Translations under genes and position numbers: made by a program
Origin: Meiothermus sp.
GTDB taxonomy: Bacteria; Deinococcota; Deinococci; Deinococcales; Thermaceae
DNA: 64,000 bases
Reading direction: 5' to 3'
NCBI GenBank assembly: GCA_026004095.1
Contig: BPIL01000006.1
Location: 1-64,000 of the forward strand
Shown: positions 34,417-43,897 of the stretch, one piece after another
Layout of the letters: each line of letters starts with the position of its first letter
Position numbering within the stretch: position 1 is the first letter of the stretch
Notes under the pieces: generated by a model
Seen by the model: the letters and a program-made list of their open reading frames with translations, nothing else
What the model was told of the DNA's origin: nothing
Database searches by the model: none

Positions 34417-37029
34417 ATGCCCTACCGTGTGCCTAAAAGTCGGCTGCTGCCGCCCCGCACCGCTCGAGAGGTGGAGCGGCTGCGGCTTCTGGAGCGGCTG
34501 CGGCAGGGTTTCGCCAAAAGCCCGGTGCTGGTACTGGCCGCGGGGGCCGGGTATGGCAAGTCCACCCTGCTCTCGAGCCTGCCGGCCCTGTGGCTGACCC
34601 TGGGTGAGGATTGTGCCGACCCGGTGGTGCTGGGCTGGCATCTGGTCGAGGTCTACCGGCCCCGGTTGGGGGGTGGGCTGGATGGTGTGGTGGGTGCGCT
34701 CGAGCGGGGCGCCTGGGCCGTAGCCAGCGAACTCCTGCTCGAGCGATTGGCCGATCAGCCGGGCCATACCCTGGTGCTCGACGAAGCCCAGCGGGTCACA
34801 AGCCGGGAGGCCGTTGCCTTTCTGCGCACCCTCACCCAGGTACCGGGGCTGCACCTGGCCCTGCTCACCCGCCGGGCCGCCCCCTGGGAGGTGCTGGGAC
34901 AGGTACTGGATGAAAGCGAGCTGGCCTTCGACCCCGCCGAGGCCCTGCAGCTCGGCCAGGCTATTGCCCCCGAACTCAACGCCTTTGAGGTTGAGCAGGC
35001 CCACAGCCTGGTGCGGGGCTGGCCTTTGGGGCTGCGGCTTTTGCTGCGGGCCATGCAGCGAGGGGCCAAGCCGGAAGAAGCCTTCTACGCACACCCCGAC
35101 CCCACCAGCCTGTTGACCTACCTGATGCCCGCCCTGCCCGAGAAGATACTTCACTTAGCAGCCCGGGCCAGCGTGCTGGGTGAGGTTGGGCCCGAGGAGG
35201 CGGCCTGGGTGGGAAAGCTGGAAACCCTGCAACCATACGCCCCCGACCTGCTGCTGGAGCATGTGGGCGGACGCATCCGTTTCCACCCCCTGGTGCGGGC
35301 CGCCCTGATGAGCCTGCTCGAGCCCAGCGAGGTGCGGGGACTGCTGACCAAAGCCGCCGACCGGGCATTGGAACGGGGGGAGGAAATTCAAGCAGCGGTT
35401 TATCTGCTGGAGGCTGGACGGCTGGGACACGCCGCCGACCTGCTGCAGCGCCAGGGCCAAGCCTGGCTGGCTCGAGGTCTTACCTACACCGTGCTGGCCC
35501 TGCTCGAACGCCTTCCTGAGGCCATGCGGGCCACCCGGCCCGACCTGCGCTATCTGCACGGGGAAGCCCTGCGCCAGGCCGGGCGCTACCCCGAGGCCGA
35601 GGCGGCGTATCAGCAGGCCTTGCGGGCCGGCGTGGATCAGGCCCTGCTGGGCCTATCGAGGCTGTATCTCGACACGGTGGAGCCAGCCAAGGCCCAGGGC
35701 TATCTGCTGGCCGCCCGTGTGCGCTTTCCCAACGAGGTTGAAGGGCTTTGGGCCGAGAACCTGCTCAACGCGGGGCGGGTTGAGGAAGCCATGGCGCTTG
35801 GCCTGGAGGGCCCCCGGGTCTGGCTGCGCAGCGGCCAGCCCGAGCGGGCGCTGGCCGAACTGCGCCGGTTGGAAGGGGATGCCACCGCACGGGCCCCACG
35901 AAACCACCGCGAGGGAACCCTGCTGCTGGCCCTGCTGGAGGCCATCGCAGGCGACGCGGCGGTGGCCGAGCAGGCCGCCCACCGGGGCCGCCGCGAGGGC
36001 GAGACACTGGGCAGCCCCTTCGTGGTGGCGCTGGCCGAAGCCCGGCTTGGGCATGCCCTGCTGGCCCAGAACCGCTGGGCCGAGGCCGGGGAAGCCTACC
36101 GAAGAGCGCTTTCCCTCTCGCAGGGTGGGCCGGCTCGCCTGCGGGTGGAGCCCCTGGGGGGTCTGGCCGCGCTCGGCGAAGCACGCGCCTTCGAAGAGAT
36201 GGTGCGCCAGGCCCGCGAGGCCGGGGATGCCTGGGTCGAGGCCTTCATGACCCTGGTGGCCGCCCAGGCCCACCTGCGGCGGGGCTCGCCCTTCAACCTG
36301 CCCGCACTGCCAGGGCTGCAAGACCCCTTTTTGCGCGCTCTGGCCGCCAGCTACCCCTGGGCCGCCGACCCGGAGGGTATGCTGATGCGCTATCCCTTCC
36401 TCAACCAGCCCACCCTCTTTGCCCCCCCTTTACATCGCAGCCGCCGGCTTTTATGGGAGGCTGGAAAGCTGGATGTGGCCTATCATCCCGGCGTGAGCGT
36501 TGAAATTCGCGCTCGAGGCCCGTTTCAGGTCTGGGTGAACCACCAGGAAGTCCGCTTTAAGCGCGAGAAAACCCGCACCCTGCTGGCCCTGCTGCTCATC
36601 AAGGACTGGAATAAAGAGGCCCTGATGGAGGCCCTCGAGGTCTCCAACGGCGAGTTCAGGGTGCTGTGGTCGGAGCTGCTGGGCACCCTCGAACCCGGAC
36701 GCCCGCCCCGCGCGCCGGGGTACTTCCTCAGGCCCTATGCCCTGTGCAGGGTTCCCGAGCTTCGGGTGGATTTATGGGAGGACAGCCGCAGTAAAGACGG
36801 CCCCTTCGAAGGGCTGGATCACCCGGTGCTCGAGCGCTACCGCGCGGCCTGGCTGCAGGATGTTCTGCGGGCCTGCCGCCAGAGCGATGCCCCGGAGGAG
36901 TGGCTCTTTGGGCTCCGCCTGGACCCGTTGGACGAAGAGTTGCTGGCCCGCCTCGAGCACACCGAGCTGGCCGCCCTGGCCCGGCGCATTCACCAGGAAG
37001 CCCTGGAGGAGCTCGAGCTAGACAGCTAA
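34417..37029 (+). CDS. MalT/LAL-like NOD-TPR regulator with C-terminal SARP-like winged helix
   Basis: An 870-residue STAND ATPase and probable transcription regulator. The N-terminus PYRVPKSRLLPP resembles MalT-type proteins. Walker A is GAGYGKST (about 43-50) and Walker B is TLVLDEAQ (about 119-126). A long helical TPR-like region follows (about 330-690). The last 170 residues begin VEIRARGPFQVWVNHQEV, similar to the start of a SARP/OmpR winged helix, with KTRTLLALLLIK and a degenerate recognition region. No LuxR HTH. The domain order is thus the reverse of the regulator at 4481-7750. The 3' end overlaps namZ by 12 nt (convergent). Inducer and targets unknown. Confidence 0.7.
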   Translation: MPYRVPKSRLLPPRTAREVERLRLLERLRQGFAKSPVLVLAAGAGYGKSTLLSSLPALWLTLGEDCADPVVLGWHLVEVYRPRLGGGLDGVVGALERGAWAVASELLLERLADQPGHTLVLDEAQRVTSREAVAFLRTLTQVPGLHLALLTRRAAPWEVLGQVLDESELAFDPAEALQLGQAIAPELNAFEVEQAHSLVRGWPLGLRLLLRAMQRGAKPEEAFYAHPDPTSLLTYLMPALPEKILHLAARASVLGEVGPEEAAWVGKLETLQPYAPDLLLEHVGGRIRFHPLVRAALMSLLEPSEVRGLLTKAADRALERGEEIQAAVYLLEAGRLGHAADLLQRQGQAWLARGLTYTVLALLERLPEAMRATRPDLRYLHGEALRQAGRYPEAEAAYQQALRAGVDQALLGLSRLYLDTVEPAKAQGYLLAARVRFPNEVEGLWAENLLNAGRVEEAMALGLEGPRVWLRSGQPERALAELRRLEGDATARAPRNHREGTLLLALLEAIAGDAAVAEQAAHRGRREGETLGSPFVVALAEARLGHALLAQNRWAEAGEAYRRALSLSQGGPARLRVEPLGGLAALGEARAFEEMVRQAREAGDAWVEAFMTLVAAQAHLRRGSPFNLPALPGLQDPFLRALAASYPWAADPEGMLMRYPFLNQPTLFAPPLHRSRRLLWEAGKLDVAYHPGVSVEIRARGPFQVWVNHQEVRFKREKTRTLLALLLIKDWNKEALMEALEVSNGEFRVLWSELLGTLEPGRPPRAPGYFLRPYALCRVPELRVDLWEDSRSKDGPFEGLDHPVLERYRAAWLQDVLRACRQSDAPEEWLFGLRLDPLDEELLARLEHTELAALARRIHQEALEELELDS

Positions 37030-38157
37030 ATTGGGGCGTGGATACAGCCAGCAGGTTTGCAGTTGGGCCTGGGCATAGGCCCGCGCCTCGGCAGCCCAGC
37101 GGTGGGTATGGGCCCGGGCCTGTTTGGGCTCGAGCAAATCCGGGGTGAAGGGGATGCCGAGCAGCTTCTGGAGCCAGTCCGGGTTAATCGCCACCCCCTG
37201 CTCGGCCAGCGCCCCCAGGAGCGCCAGGCCCACGGCCAGCAGGTCGGTGGGCGGGCCCACCCGGTGCACCTGCACCCCCGCGCAACGTTGCCCCTGGTGC
37301 TTGGAGAAGTAAGGGGTGAAAAAGGTAGGCCTGAAGCGCACCCCCGGCAGCCCCAGTTCGTTCAGCCGCCGGGCCAGCCGGGCTGCGTCCAACCCCGGTG
37401 CCCCCACCAGCCCAAACGGCAGCGCCGTACCCCGCCCTTCCGAGGCCGCCGAGGCTTCCACCAGGGCCACGCCGGTATAGAGCCAGACGCTCTCGAGGTT
37501 AGGCAGGTTGGGCGAGGGCGGAACCCAGGGCAGGGCCTCGGGGCCAAAGGCAGCCTGGGGGTCGCAGGGGATGACCTCAACGCCTGGGTCTACAAAGCGG
37601 GCGCACTCCCCCAGGGTGAGGCCATGGCGCAGGGGTAGCTCGAGCATCCCCACAAACGAGCGGTAGGCCGGTTGCAGGATGGGCCCCGAAACCGTGAACC
37701 CAAGGGGGTTGGGCCGGTCGAGCACCACCACCCGCACCCCCCTCTGCCGGGCCGCCCCCAGCACCTGCACCAGGGTGGAGACAAAGGTGTAGTAGCGCAG
37801 CCCCACGTCCTGCAAGTCCACCAGCAGGGTATCCACCTGGGCGATGAGGGCCGCCAGCTCGTCCTGTGTTTTTTCGTAGAGACTGTGCGCCGGCAGGCCG
37901 GTAAGGGGGTCGGCAGCAATCTCGGGGGCCTCCCCGGCCTGCCCCGAGCCATCCACCCCGTGCTCGGGCCCAAAGAGGCGCTCGAGCTGGATTCCTTTCT
38001 GCAACAGGGCCACCGCAGCGGGAACCAGGTCACGGGTCACCCCTGCCGGATGGCTCAGCAGTCCAAGGCGCCCTGTTTTTCCTAGAAGGCTGGGTTCGGC
38101 GAGAAGCCGCTCGAGGCCGGTAGGCGCAAGCCCTGGGTTAGCTGACGGTAAGCTCAT
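37018..38157 (-). CDS. namZ: Exo-beta-N-acetylmuramidase NamZ (DUF1343 family)
   Basis: A 379-residue DUF1343 protein. The family's characterised Bacillus member, NamZ, removes MurNAc from the non-reducing end of peptidoglycan fragments. Motifs visible are LGLLSHPAGV (about 34), FGPEHGVDG (about 67), DLQDVGLRYYTF (about 113-124) and LDRPNPLG (about 150). No signal peptide, so it is predicted cytoplasmic, acting on imported muropeptides. ATG 38157 is chosen as the family-like start; the open frame extends 45 codons upstream without support. Last gene of the peptide ABC transporter cluster. Confidence 0.85.
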   Translation of the reverse strand: MSLPSANPGLAPTGLERLLAEPSLLGKTGRLGLLSHPAGVTRDLVPAAVALLQKGIQLERLFGPEHGVDGSGQAGEAPEIAADPLTGLPAHSLYEKTQDELAALIAQVDTLLVDLQDVGLRYYTFVSTLVQVLGAARQRGVRVVVLDRPNPLGFTVSGPILQPAYRSFVGMLELPLRHGLTLGECARFVDPGVEVIPCDPQAAFGPEALPWVPPSPNLPNLESVWLYTGVALVEASAASEGRGTALPFGLVGAPGLDAARLARRLNELGLPGVRFRPTFFTPYFSKHQGQRCAGVQVHRVGPPTDLLAVGLALLGALAEQGVAINPDWLQKLLGIPFTPDLLEPKQARAHTHRWAAEARAYAQAQLQTCWLYPRPNLAV

Positions 38158-38185
38158 AGTCTTGCGCTCGAGAAGGCTTGTCACA

Positions 38186-39940
38186 TCAGGCTTTCTCAAA
38201 CATGCTGAAGTTGGTGAAGATAATGCGGTTATCGCGGGCGAAGAAATTGCCCAGGCGGGCGTGTCCGGCGGCCACGGCGGTGGGTTTGGCAATCATAATC
38301 ACGGGCAGGTTCTGCGCAAAGAGAAGCTGCCAGCGATCGTAGAGGCGTTTGCGCTCGTTCTGGTCACCGAGCTGCTCGGCCTGGCGGAAGATCTCCCAGA
38401 TGTTCTTCTCCCAGGGGAACATCTGGTCGAACTTGGGCTCGCTGCTGCCCCGGTCGGGCCAGACCGAGCGGTGCCAGTAGTTGAGCTGGCCGCCAGGCTG
38501 CCAGATGTCCTTGCGCAACTGCGGGTCGGGCTGGTCGCCGTAGGCCATCAGGATGCTTTCGAAGTTGCCGCCGGTGGCAGTTGCCAGCAAGGTGCCCTGC
38601 TGGATGCCTTGCAGGTTGAGCTTGACCCCAATCTGGCGCAGGTCGTTTTGCAGGATGGCTGCAATGGCCGCAAAGGGGGCCGAGTCGGAGGCGTAGGTAA
38701 AGGCAAACTCGAGAACCCTTCCGCTGGGCAGCCGTCGTTGCCCGTCGCTGCCGCGCCGCAGCCCCAGCGAGTCCAGCAGGCCCGCCGCGCGCTCGAGGCT
38801 AAACTCCCCCAGGTAGCTGCGGGTGTCGTAGTACCAGAAGGTGCCCGGCGCCACCCCATGCCCCGGCAAGACCGCCAGGCCGTTGTACACATCCTCGATG
38901 ATGCGCTTGCGGTTGACCGCAAACTGCATGGCCTTGCGGAAGGTCAGGTTGCGGAAAAGCTCGCGCAGCTCGGGGTTGGGCACGTCGAAGTTGAAGCCCC
39001 AGTGGGGGGGTGAGGTGTAGATGGTGCTACCGCTCAGTACGCGGATTCTGGCCCCCCCGACCTCGAGCCGCTTGAGCTCGGGGAACTGGGCCCCGGTGAT
39101 GGGCACCTGGTCGAGGTTGCCGGCCCGGAACTGGGCGATCTGCACGTTGGGGTCGCGGATAATCAGGTACTCGAGGCGGTCGAAGTAGGGCAGTGGGTTG
39201 CCCTGGGGGTCGCGCCGCCAGGAGTTGGGGTTGCGCACCAGGGTGACCTTCTGGTCGGGCACGTAGCTTTGCAGGATAAAAGGCCCGGTGCCCACAATCT
39301 CCTTGGGGTCGGTGTTGGTGGCCCAGACCCGGCTAAAACCGCCGGGGTCTTCCTTGGGCTTGAACTGGGCCAGCTTGTGCCGCGGCAGGATGGGCGAGAA
39401 GGTCAGGGCTTGCAGCACCGCCCCGTAGGGCCGGCTCGAGATCACCCGGAAGGTGAGATCGTCGACCTTCTCGAAGCGCAAGGGCACCCCGGCCACCGTG
39501 AGGGTGGCGGCCTGGTTGGCCCGCAGGTTGGTGTTGGAGGCCACCTCGGTAAAGGTGAAAAGCACGTCGTCGGCGGTGAAAGGGGTGCCGTCCGACCACT
39601 TGATGCCGCTGCGCAGCTTGACGGTGGTGGTGCGGGCGTCCTTGGAGATGCTCCAGGACTCGGCCAGCACGCCCACCAGCTCAAAGCTGATCTGGTCGAG
39701 CTGCATCAGGCGATCAAATACGTTGTTGAGCACGGTGTAGGCGAAGTTATCGATCACCGCAAAGTAGTTCCAGCTCTGGGGGGTCGAACCCAGCGGCAGG
39801 GTCAGGGTGCCCCCACGCCGGCCAATCTCCTGGAACAGATTGGCTGGAACGTTGGCGGCACCGCCCTGGGCCAACCCACGGGCCAGCACGCCTGCACCCA
39901 ACCCCAGCGCGGCTTGCCGTAAAAACCTTCTTCTATTCAT
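38186..39940 (-). CDS. Peptide ABC transporter substrate-binding protein (intact copy)
   Basis: A family 5 extracellular binding protein, 584 residues. The N-terminus is a twin-arginine signal (MNRRRFLRQAALGLGAGVLA), so export is probably through Tat. SBP_bac_5 landmarks include VLAESWSISKD (about 86), KWSDGTPFTADDVLFTF (about 110-126), the GTGPF loop (about 218) and FRKAMQFAVNRKRIIEDVYNG. It is a paralogue of the broken copy at 42049-43788 and sits on the other side of the permease genes. Probably binds oligopeptides or muropeptides. Confidence 0.9.
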   Translation of the reverse strand: MNRRRFLRQAALGLGAGVLARGLAQGGAANVPANLFQEIGRRGGTLTLPLGSTPQSWNYFAVIDNFAYTVLNNVFDRLMQLDQISFELVGVLAESWSISKDARTTTVKLRSGIKWSDGTPFTADDVLFTFTEVASNTNLRANQAATLTVAGVPLRFEKVDDLTFRVISSRPYGAVLQALTFSPILPRHKLAQFKPKEDPGGFSRVWATNTDPKEIVGTGPFILQSYVPDQKVTLVRNPNSWRRDPQGNPLPYFDRLEYLIIRDPNVQIAQFRAGNLDQVPITGAQFPELKRLEVGGARIRVLSGSTIYTSPPHWGFNFDVPNPELRELFRNLTFRKAMQFAVNRKRIIEDVYNGLAVLPGHGVAPGTFWYYDTRSYLGEFSLERAAGLLDSLGLRRGSDGQRRLPSGRVLEFAFTYASDSAPFAAIAAILQNDLRQIGVKLNLQGIQQGTLLATATGGNFESILMAYGDQPDPQLRKDIWQPGGQLNYWHRSVWPDRGSSEPKFDQMFPWEKNIWEIFRQAEQLGDQNERKRLYDRWQLLFAQNLPVIMIAKPTAVAAGHARLGNFFARDNRIIFTNFSMFEKA

Positions 39941-39954
39941 AACCTAACCTCCTC

Positions 39955-41049
39955 TCAATCCCTCGAGCGCACATCCGCGGCGTCCCGCAGCGCGTCGCCA
40001 AAAAAGTTGTAGGCCAGCACCGAGATAAATATCAGGATGCCAGGGGTTAGCAGCCAGGGATACAGGCTCAGCGACTGGAAGTTTTGCGCGTCTTTCAAGA
40101 GCAGGCCCCAGCTAGCCATGGGTTCCTTAATGCCCAGCCCCAAAAACGACAGCGCCGATTCGCCGATGATGTAGCCGGGCAGGGCCAGGGTCGCGGTCAC
40201 GATCAGGTAGCTGCTCAGGTTGGGCACGATGTGCCGCAGGATGATGCGCAGGTTGGAGGCCCCCTGGGCCACCGCGGCGGTCACGTAGTCCACCTCGCGC
40301 AGGGCCAGCACCTGCCCCCGCACCACCCTTGCCAGCCCCGCCCAGCCGATAAACGAGAGCACCGCAATAATGCCCAGATACACGTAGGTGCTGGGCCAAC
40401 TGGCCGGAATCACCGTGGAGAGGGCCATCAAGATGGGCAGCCGGGGAATCGAGAGCAGCACCTCGGTGATGCGCTGGATGAGGGTATCCACCCAGCCGCC
40501 AAAGTAGCCCGAGATGCCCCCCAACAAAATCCCGATAGCAAAGGAGATCAGCACCCCGACCACCCCCACTGTGAGCGAGACCTGCGACCCCACCAGGATG
40601 CGCGAGAAGAGGCAGCGGCCAAACTGGTCAGTGCCCAGAGGGAAAAAGTACCCCTCGCGCTCGGCCACCCCAAACAGGTGCCAGTTGGTTTTGAACCCCA
40701 AAAAGCGGTAGGGCTCGCCCTGGGCAATCAGAAAGCGGATGGGGGTGGGCCGGGTGCGGTCTTCCCGGTAGGTGCTGATGAAGGTAACTGGGTCGCGCTC
40801 GCGCTTGAGCTGGTACACGTAGGGCCGCACGGGCCGGCCATCGCGGAAGAAGTAGACCCGCTGGGGGGGTTGGTAGACAGCGTCTGGGTGCTGCACAGTC
40901 AGGTTGTTGGGGGCCAGGAAGCCGGCCAAGAAGGCCACCAGGTACAGCACCAGCAGAACTACGCCGCTAATGACCCCCGGCTTGGAGCGCAAAAAGCGCC
41001 GCCAGGCCAGGTAGAGGGGGTTATTACGCTTGTCCATGGGCCTACTCAT
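39955..41049 (-). CDS. Oligopeptide ABC transporter permease, OppC/DppC-like
   Basis: A 364-residue BPD_transp_1 permease with six main helices. A large periplasmic insertion of about 90 residues lies between helix 1 and the core (VYQPPQRVYFFRDGRPV to FFPLGTDQFGRCLFSR). The GTDQFGRCLFSRILVG segment is the OppC hallmark, and the EAA loop is ALREVDYVTAAVAQGASNLRIILRHIVPN. Start ATG 41049 overlaps the OppB stop; ATG 41037 is an alternative. Needs an OppB partner, whose gene here is frameshifted, and an ATPase not found in the window. Confidence 0.9.
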   Translation of the reverse strand: MSRPMDKRNNPLYLAWRRFLRSKPGVISGVVLLVLYLVAFLAGFLAPNNLTVQHPDAVYQPPQRVYFFRDGRPVRPYVYQLKRERDPVTFISTYREDRTRPTPIRFLIAQGEPYRFLGFKTNWHLFGVAEREGYFFPLGTDQFGRCLFSRILVGSQVSLTVGVVGVLISFAIGILLGGISGYFGGWVDTLIQRITEVLLSIPRLPILMALSTVIPASWPSTYVYLGIIAVLSFIGWAGLARVVRGQVLALREVDYVTAAVAQGASNLRIILRHIVPNLSSYLIVTATLALPGYIIGESALSFLGLGIKEPMASWGLLLKDAQNFQSLSLYPWLLTPGILIFISVLAYNFFGDALRDAADVRSRD

Positions 41050-42011
41050 AACGGATACGGGGGTCTACCCAGGCCAGCAACACGTCGGCCAGCAGGTTGC
41101 CCACCATCAGCAGAACTGCCGAAAGCATCAAGAGGGCCATCACCACGTACTGGTCTTTGTTCAGGAGGGAGTCGTACAGGAAGGGCCCAATGGTGGGCAG
41201 GCTCAGCACGATGGAGGCGATGATGGTGCTCGAGATCAGGGTGGGGAGCTGTAATCCGGCCAGGCTGATGAGCGGGTTGATGGCGTTGCGCACCGCGTGC
41301 TTCCAGAGCACCACCCGCTCGGCCAGCCCCTTGGCGCGGGCGGTGCGGATATAGTCCTGCGAGAGCACGTCCAGCAGGTTGGCCCGCATCTGCCGCATGA
41401 TGGTCGCGGTGCCGTCCAGGCCAATCACAATCAGGGGAATCCAGAGGTGGGCCAGCATGTCCTGGAACTTGGCCCAGCTCCAGGGGGCATCAATGTACTG
41501 CGGGCTGAAAAGGCCCCCCACGGCAGTTCCACCGCTTTGCAACACCAGGAAGATGAGCAGCAAGGGCCACCAGAAAGTCCGGCGTGGCCAGCCCAAAGTA
41601 GCCCACAAAGTTGAGTACCGTGGACGACGGGCCGTAGCGGTTGAGGGCGGTGTAGATGCCCAGGGGAATGGCGATCACCCAGGTGACCAGGATGGTCAGA
41701 AAGGCCAGAAAGACCGTCCAGCCCATGCGCTCCCAGATTAGCTCCGAGACGGGGCGGCTATTCAGGAACGAATAGCCAAAATCCCCCCGCACAATCCCGC
41801 CCAGCCAGTGCAGGTACTGCACCCAGACCGGCTGATCCAGGAGGTACTGTCGGCGAATGTTCTCGATGGTCTCCCGGCTTACCCTGGGATCTTCCAGCAG
41901 GTTTTCCAGGAAGCCGCCCGGCTGGAGCTGGATGACCGCAAACACCAACACCGAGATCAACCACAGGGTAGGAATCGCCACCAAGACGCGCCGCAAAAGG
42001 TAAATGCCCAT
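41042..42011 (-). pseudogene. OppB-like permease gene interrupted by a +1 frameshift
   Basis: Two overlapping frames together encode one OppB/DppB permease. The first (from ATG 42011, GGAAGGG upstream) reads MGIYLLRRVLVAIPTLWLIS up to GYFGLATPDFLVAL. The second continues LLLIFLVLQSGG to the EAA loop and PRIRYE end. Removing one G from the plus-strand GGG at 41564-41566 restores one frame of about 322 residues. This is either a real mutation or a sequencing error. Lies between the broken binding protein and the intact OppC gene. Confidence 0.8.
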
Positions 42012-42048
42012 AACCCTTCCCTGCAAGCCCCAGCCCTGGCTATAAGCT

Positions 42049-43788
42049 TTACCGCTGGAACATCAGCGGCACGGGGTTGAAGCCGGGGATCACGCCCAGG
42101 CTGTAGATGTAGTTGCCGTAGCGGTTGGAAACCGCCCCTACCGCATACTCTTTGGCAATCATGATGACCTGGGCCTCACGGGCCGCGATGGCCTGCCAGC
42201 GGTCGTAGAGGGCTTTGCGCTGGGTGAAGTTGGTGGTGCTGGCCGCCCGCTCCCACAGGTCGTAGATTTCGCGTTCCCAGGGCAGGAAGTTGTTGAACTG
42301 GGGCTGGCCGGTGGGGGTGGTGGGCTGGGTGGCCTGGTGCCAGTAGTACAGGGCCCCGCCCGGCTTCCAGATGGGGGTGCGCAGCTCGGGGTCGGGCTGG
42401 TCGCCCAGGGCCAGCAGGATGGCCTCCCAGTCCTGGCCCCGCCCGGTTGAGAGCAGGTTGGCGGCCAGGATGCCCTGCAGGTTGACCTTGACCCCTACCC
42501 GCTGGAAGTCGCTTTGCAGGATGGTGGCGATGGCGGTAAAGACCGCGGAGTTGGAGCCGTAGGTGAGGGTGAACTCGAGCGGCCTTCCACTGGGCAGGCG
42601 CCGGATGCCGTCCGGGCCCCGCCGCAGCCCCAGCCGATCCAGAGCGGCGTTGGCCGCGTTCAGGTCGAACCGGCCTTGCAGACGGGCCACTTCCGGGTAG
42701 TACCACTCGGAAAGCGGGGCCACCCCATAGCTGGCCCGCTCGGCCAGACCGTTGTATACGTCCTCGATGATGCGCTCGCGGTTGACGGCGAACTGTAGCG
42801 CACGGCGGAAGTCGCTGTTTTTGAATAGGTTCGCCAGCTCGGCGTTCTTGGCGTTGTAGTTGAAGCCGAGGTTGCGGGGGCGAGCCGAACAGCGCGCGGA
42901 ACTGCACCACCCGGAACGGGAGCCCCCTGGGTTTCGCGGCGTTTGAGGTCGGGGAACTCGGCCCCGGTGATGTTGATCTGGCCGATATTACCCGCCAAAA
43001 ACTGCGCCACCCGGGCCTGGGAGTCGGTGATGATCAGGTACTGCAGCTGATCGAGGTAAGGCAGGGGGTTGCCAGCGGCATCGCGCTTCCAGTAGTTGGG
43101 GTTCTTGACCAGGGTAACCTGCTGCCCGGCGGTGTAGCTGCGCAGGCGGAAGGGGCCGGTGCCCACCACTTCCTCGGGGTTGACGTTGGTGGGCCAGGCG
43201 TTGTTGATTTCGGCGCGGGGCTTGCCCCCTTCCTGGCTGAAGGGTAGCAGCTTGTGCTTGGGCATGATGGGCAGGCGCATGTAATGGATAAAGGCCGGCG
43301 CGGGTTTGGGCAGGGTAAAGCGCACCCGGAAATCCCCCAGCTTTTCAATTTTCACGCCCTCAAAGTTGGCCGCGTCGCCGCCACGGGCCTCGGGGTTGGC
43401 GACAATCTGGGTGTAGGTAAAAACCACATCGTCGGCGGTGAAGGGGCGGCCATCGTGCCAGCGCACATCCCGGCGCAGGTCGAAGGTGTAAATCCGGCTA
43501 TCGGTGATGCTCCAGCGCGTGGCCAGGGCCGGTTCGATCTGGTAGTTGGCCAGGTTGTACTCGATCAGGCCGTCGAACATCTGGTTGGCGAGGTTCTGGA
43601 TGGCCGAGTCAATCGCGCCGTAGTAAAAGAAAGTCTGCGGCGCACTGGCCAGCGACAGGGTGAGGCTCCCTCCAGCTTTGCCGGCTGTCACGCCCAGGTT
43701 GGTATAGGCCGGCAGCACCTTGGGCTGCGCATAGCCCAGACCTGAAATCCAGCAAAACCATAGCTATAGGCCAAAAACATCTTTTCAT
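42049..43788 (-). pseudogene. Peptide ABC transporter binding protein with three frameshifts
   Basis: ATG 43788 (GGAGGAG upstream) opens MKRCFWPIAMVLL; skipping one base near 43749-43750 gives a signal peptide ending GLGYAQ and the mature frame VLPAYTNLGVTAGK. A second break lies near 42911-42920 and a third at the plus-strand G5 run 42876-42880, after which NLGFNYNAKNAELANLF leads to the normal end LMFQR. Skipping one base at each of the three sites restores a full SBP_bac_5 protein similar to the intact copy at 38186-39940. Breaks within about 870 bp of each other suggest decay or a poor-quality stretch. Confidence 0.8.
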
Positions 43789-43865
43789 CTTCACTCCTCC
43801 ATCTGGTGCCTCAGCCCCGGGGCCCCACATGCATTGGTTCGGTTGAAGTATACGTCAGGCGTTAT

Positions 43866-43885
43866 TGGTATTCAAGTGGTATAAT
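43866..43885 (+). promoter_or_regulatory. GntR gene promoter (TGG-TATAAT) with possible operator repeats
   Basis: A perfect TATAAT at 43880-43885 preceded by TGG (extended -10), 12 nt before ATG 43898. TGGTAT occurs twice 11 bp apart (43866 and 43877), about one helical turn, overlapping the promoter. This is a candidate autoregulatory GntR/HutC site. The region also separates the divergent binding-protein gene. Confidence 0.5.
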
Positions 43886-43897
43886 ATCTGGCAATCT

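Noticed and set aside
38158-38292. 45-codon N-terminal extension of namZ
   Set aside because: It overlaps the end of the upstream binding-protein gene, has no ribosome binding site and no homologous feature.
42049-43788. Programmed frameshifting in the binding-protein gene
   Set aside because: Three separate breaks, one within the signal peptide, without slippery heptamers or stimulatory structures; mutation or sequence error is simpler.
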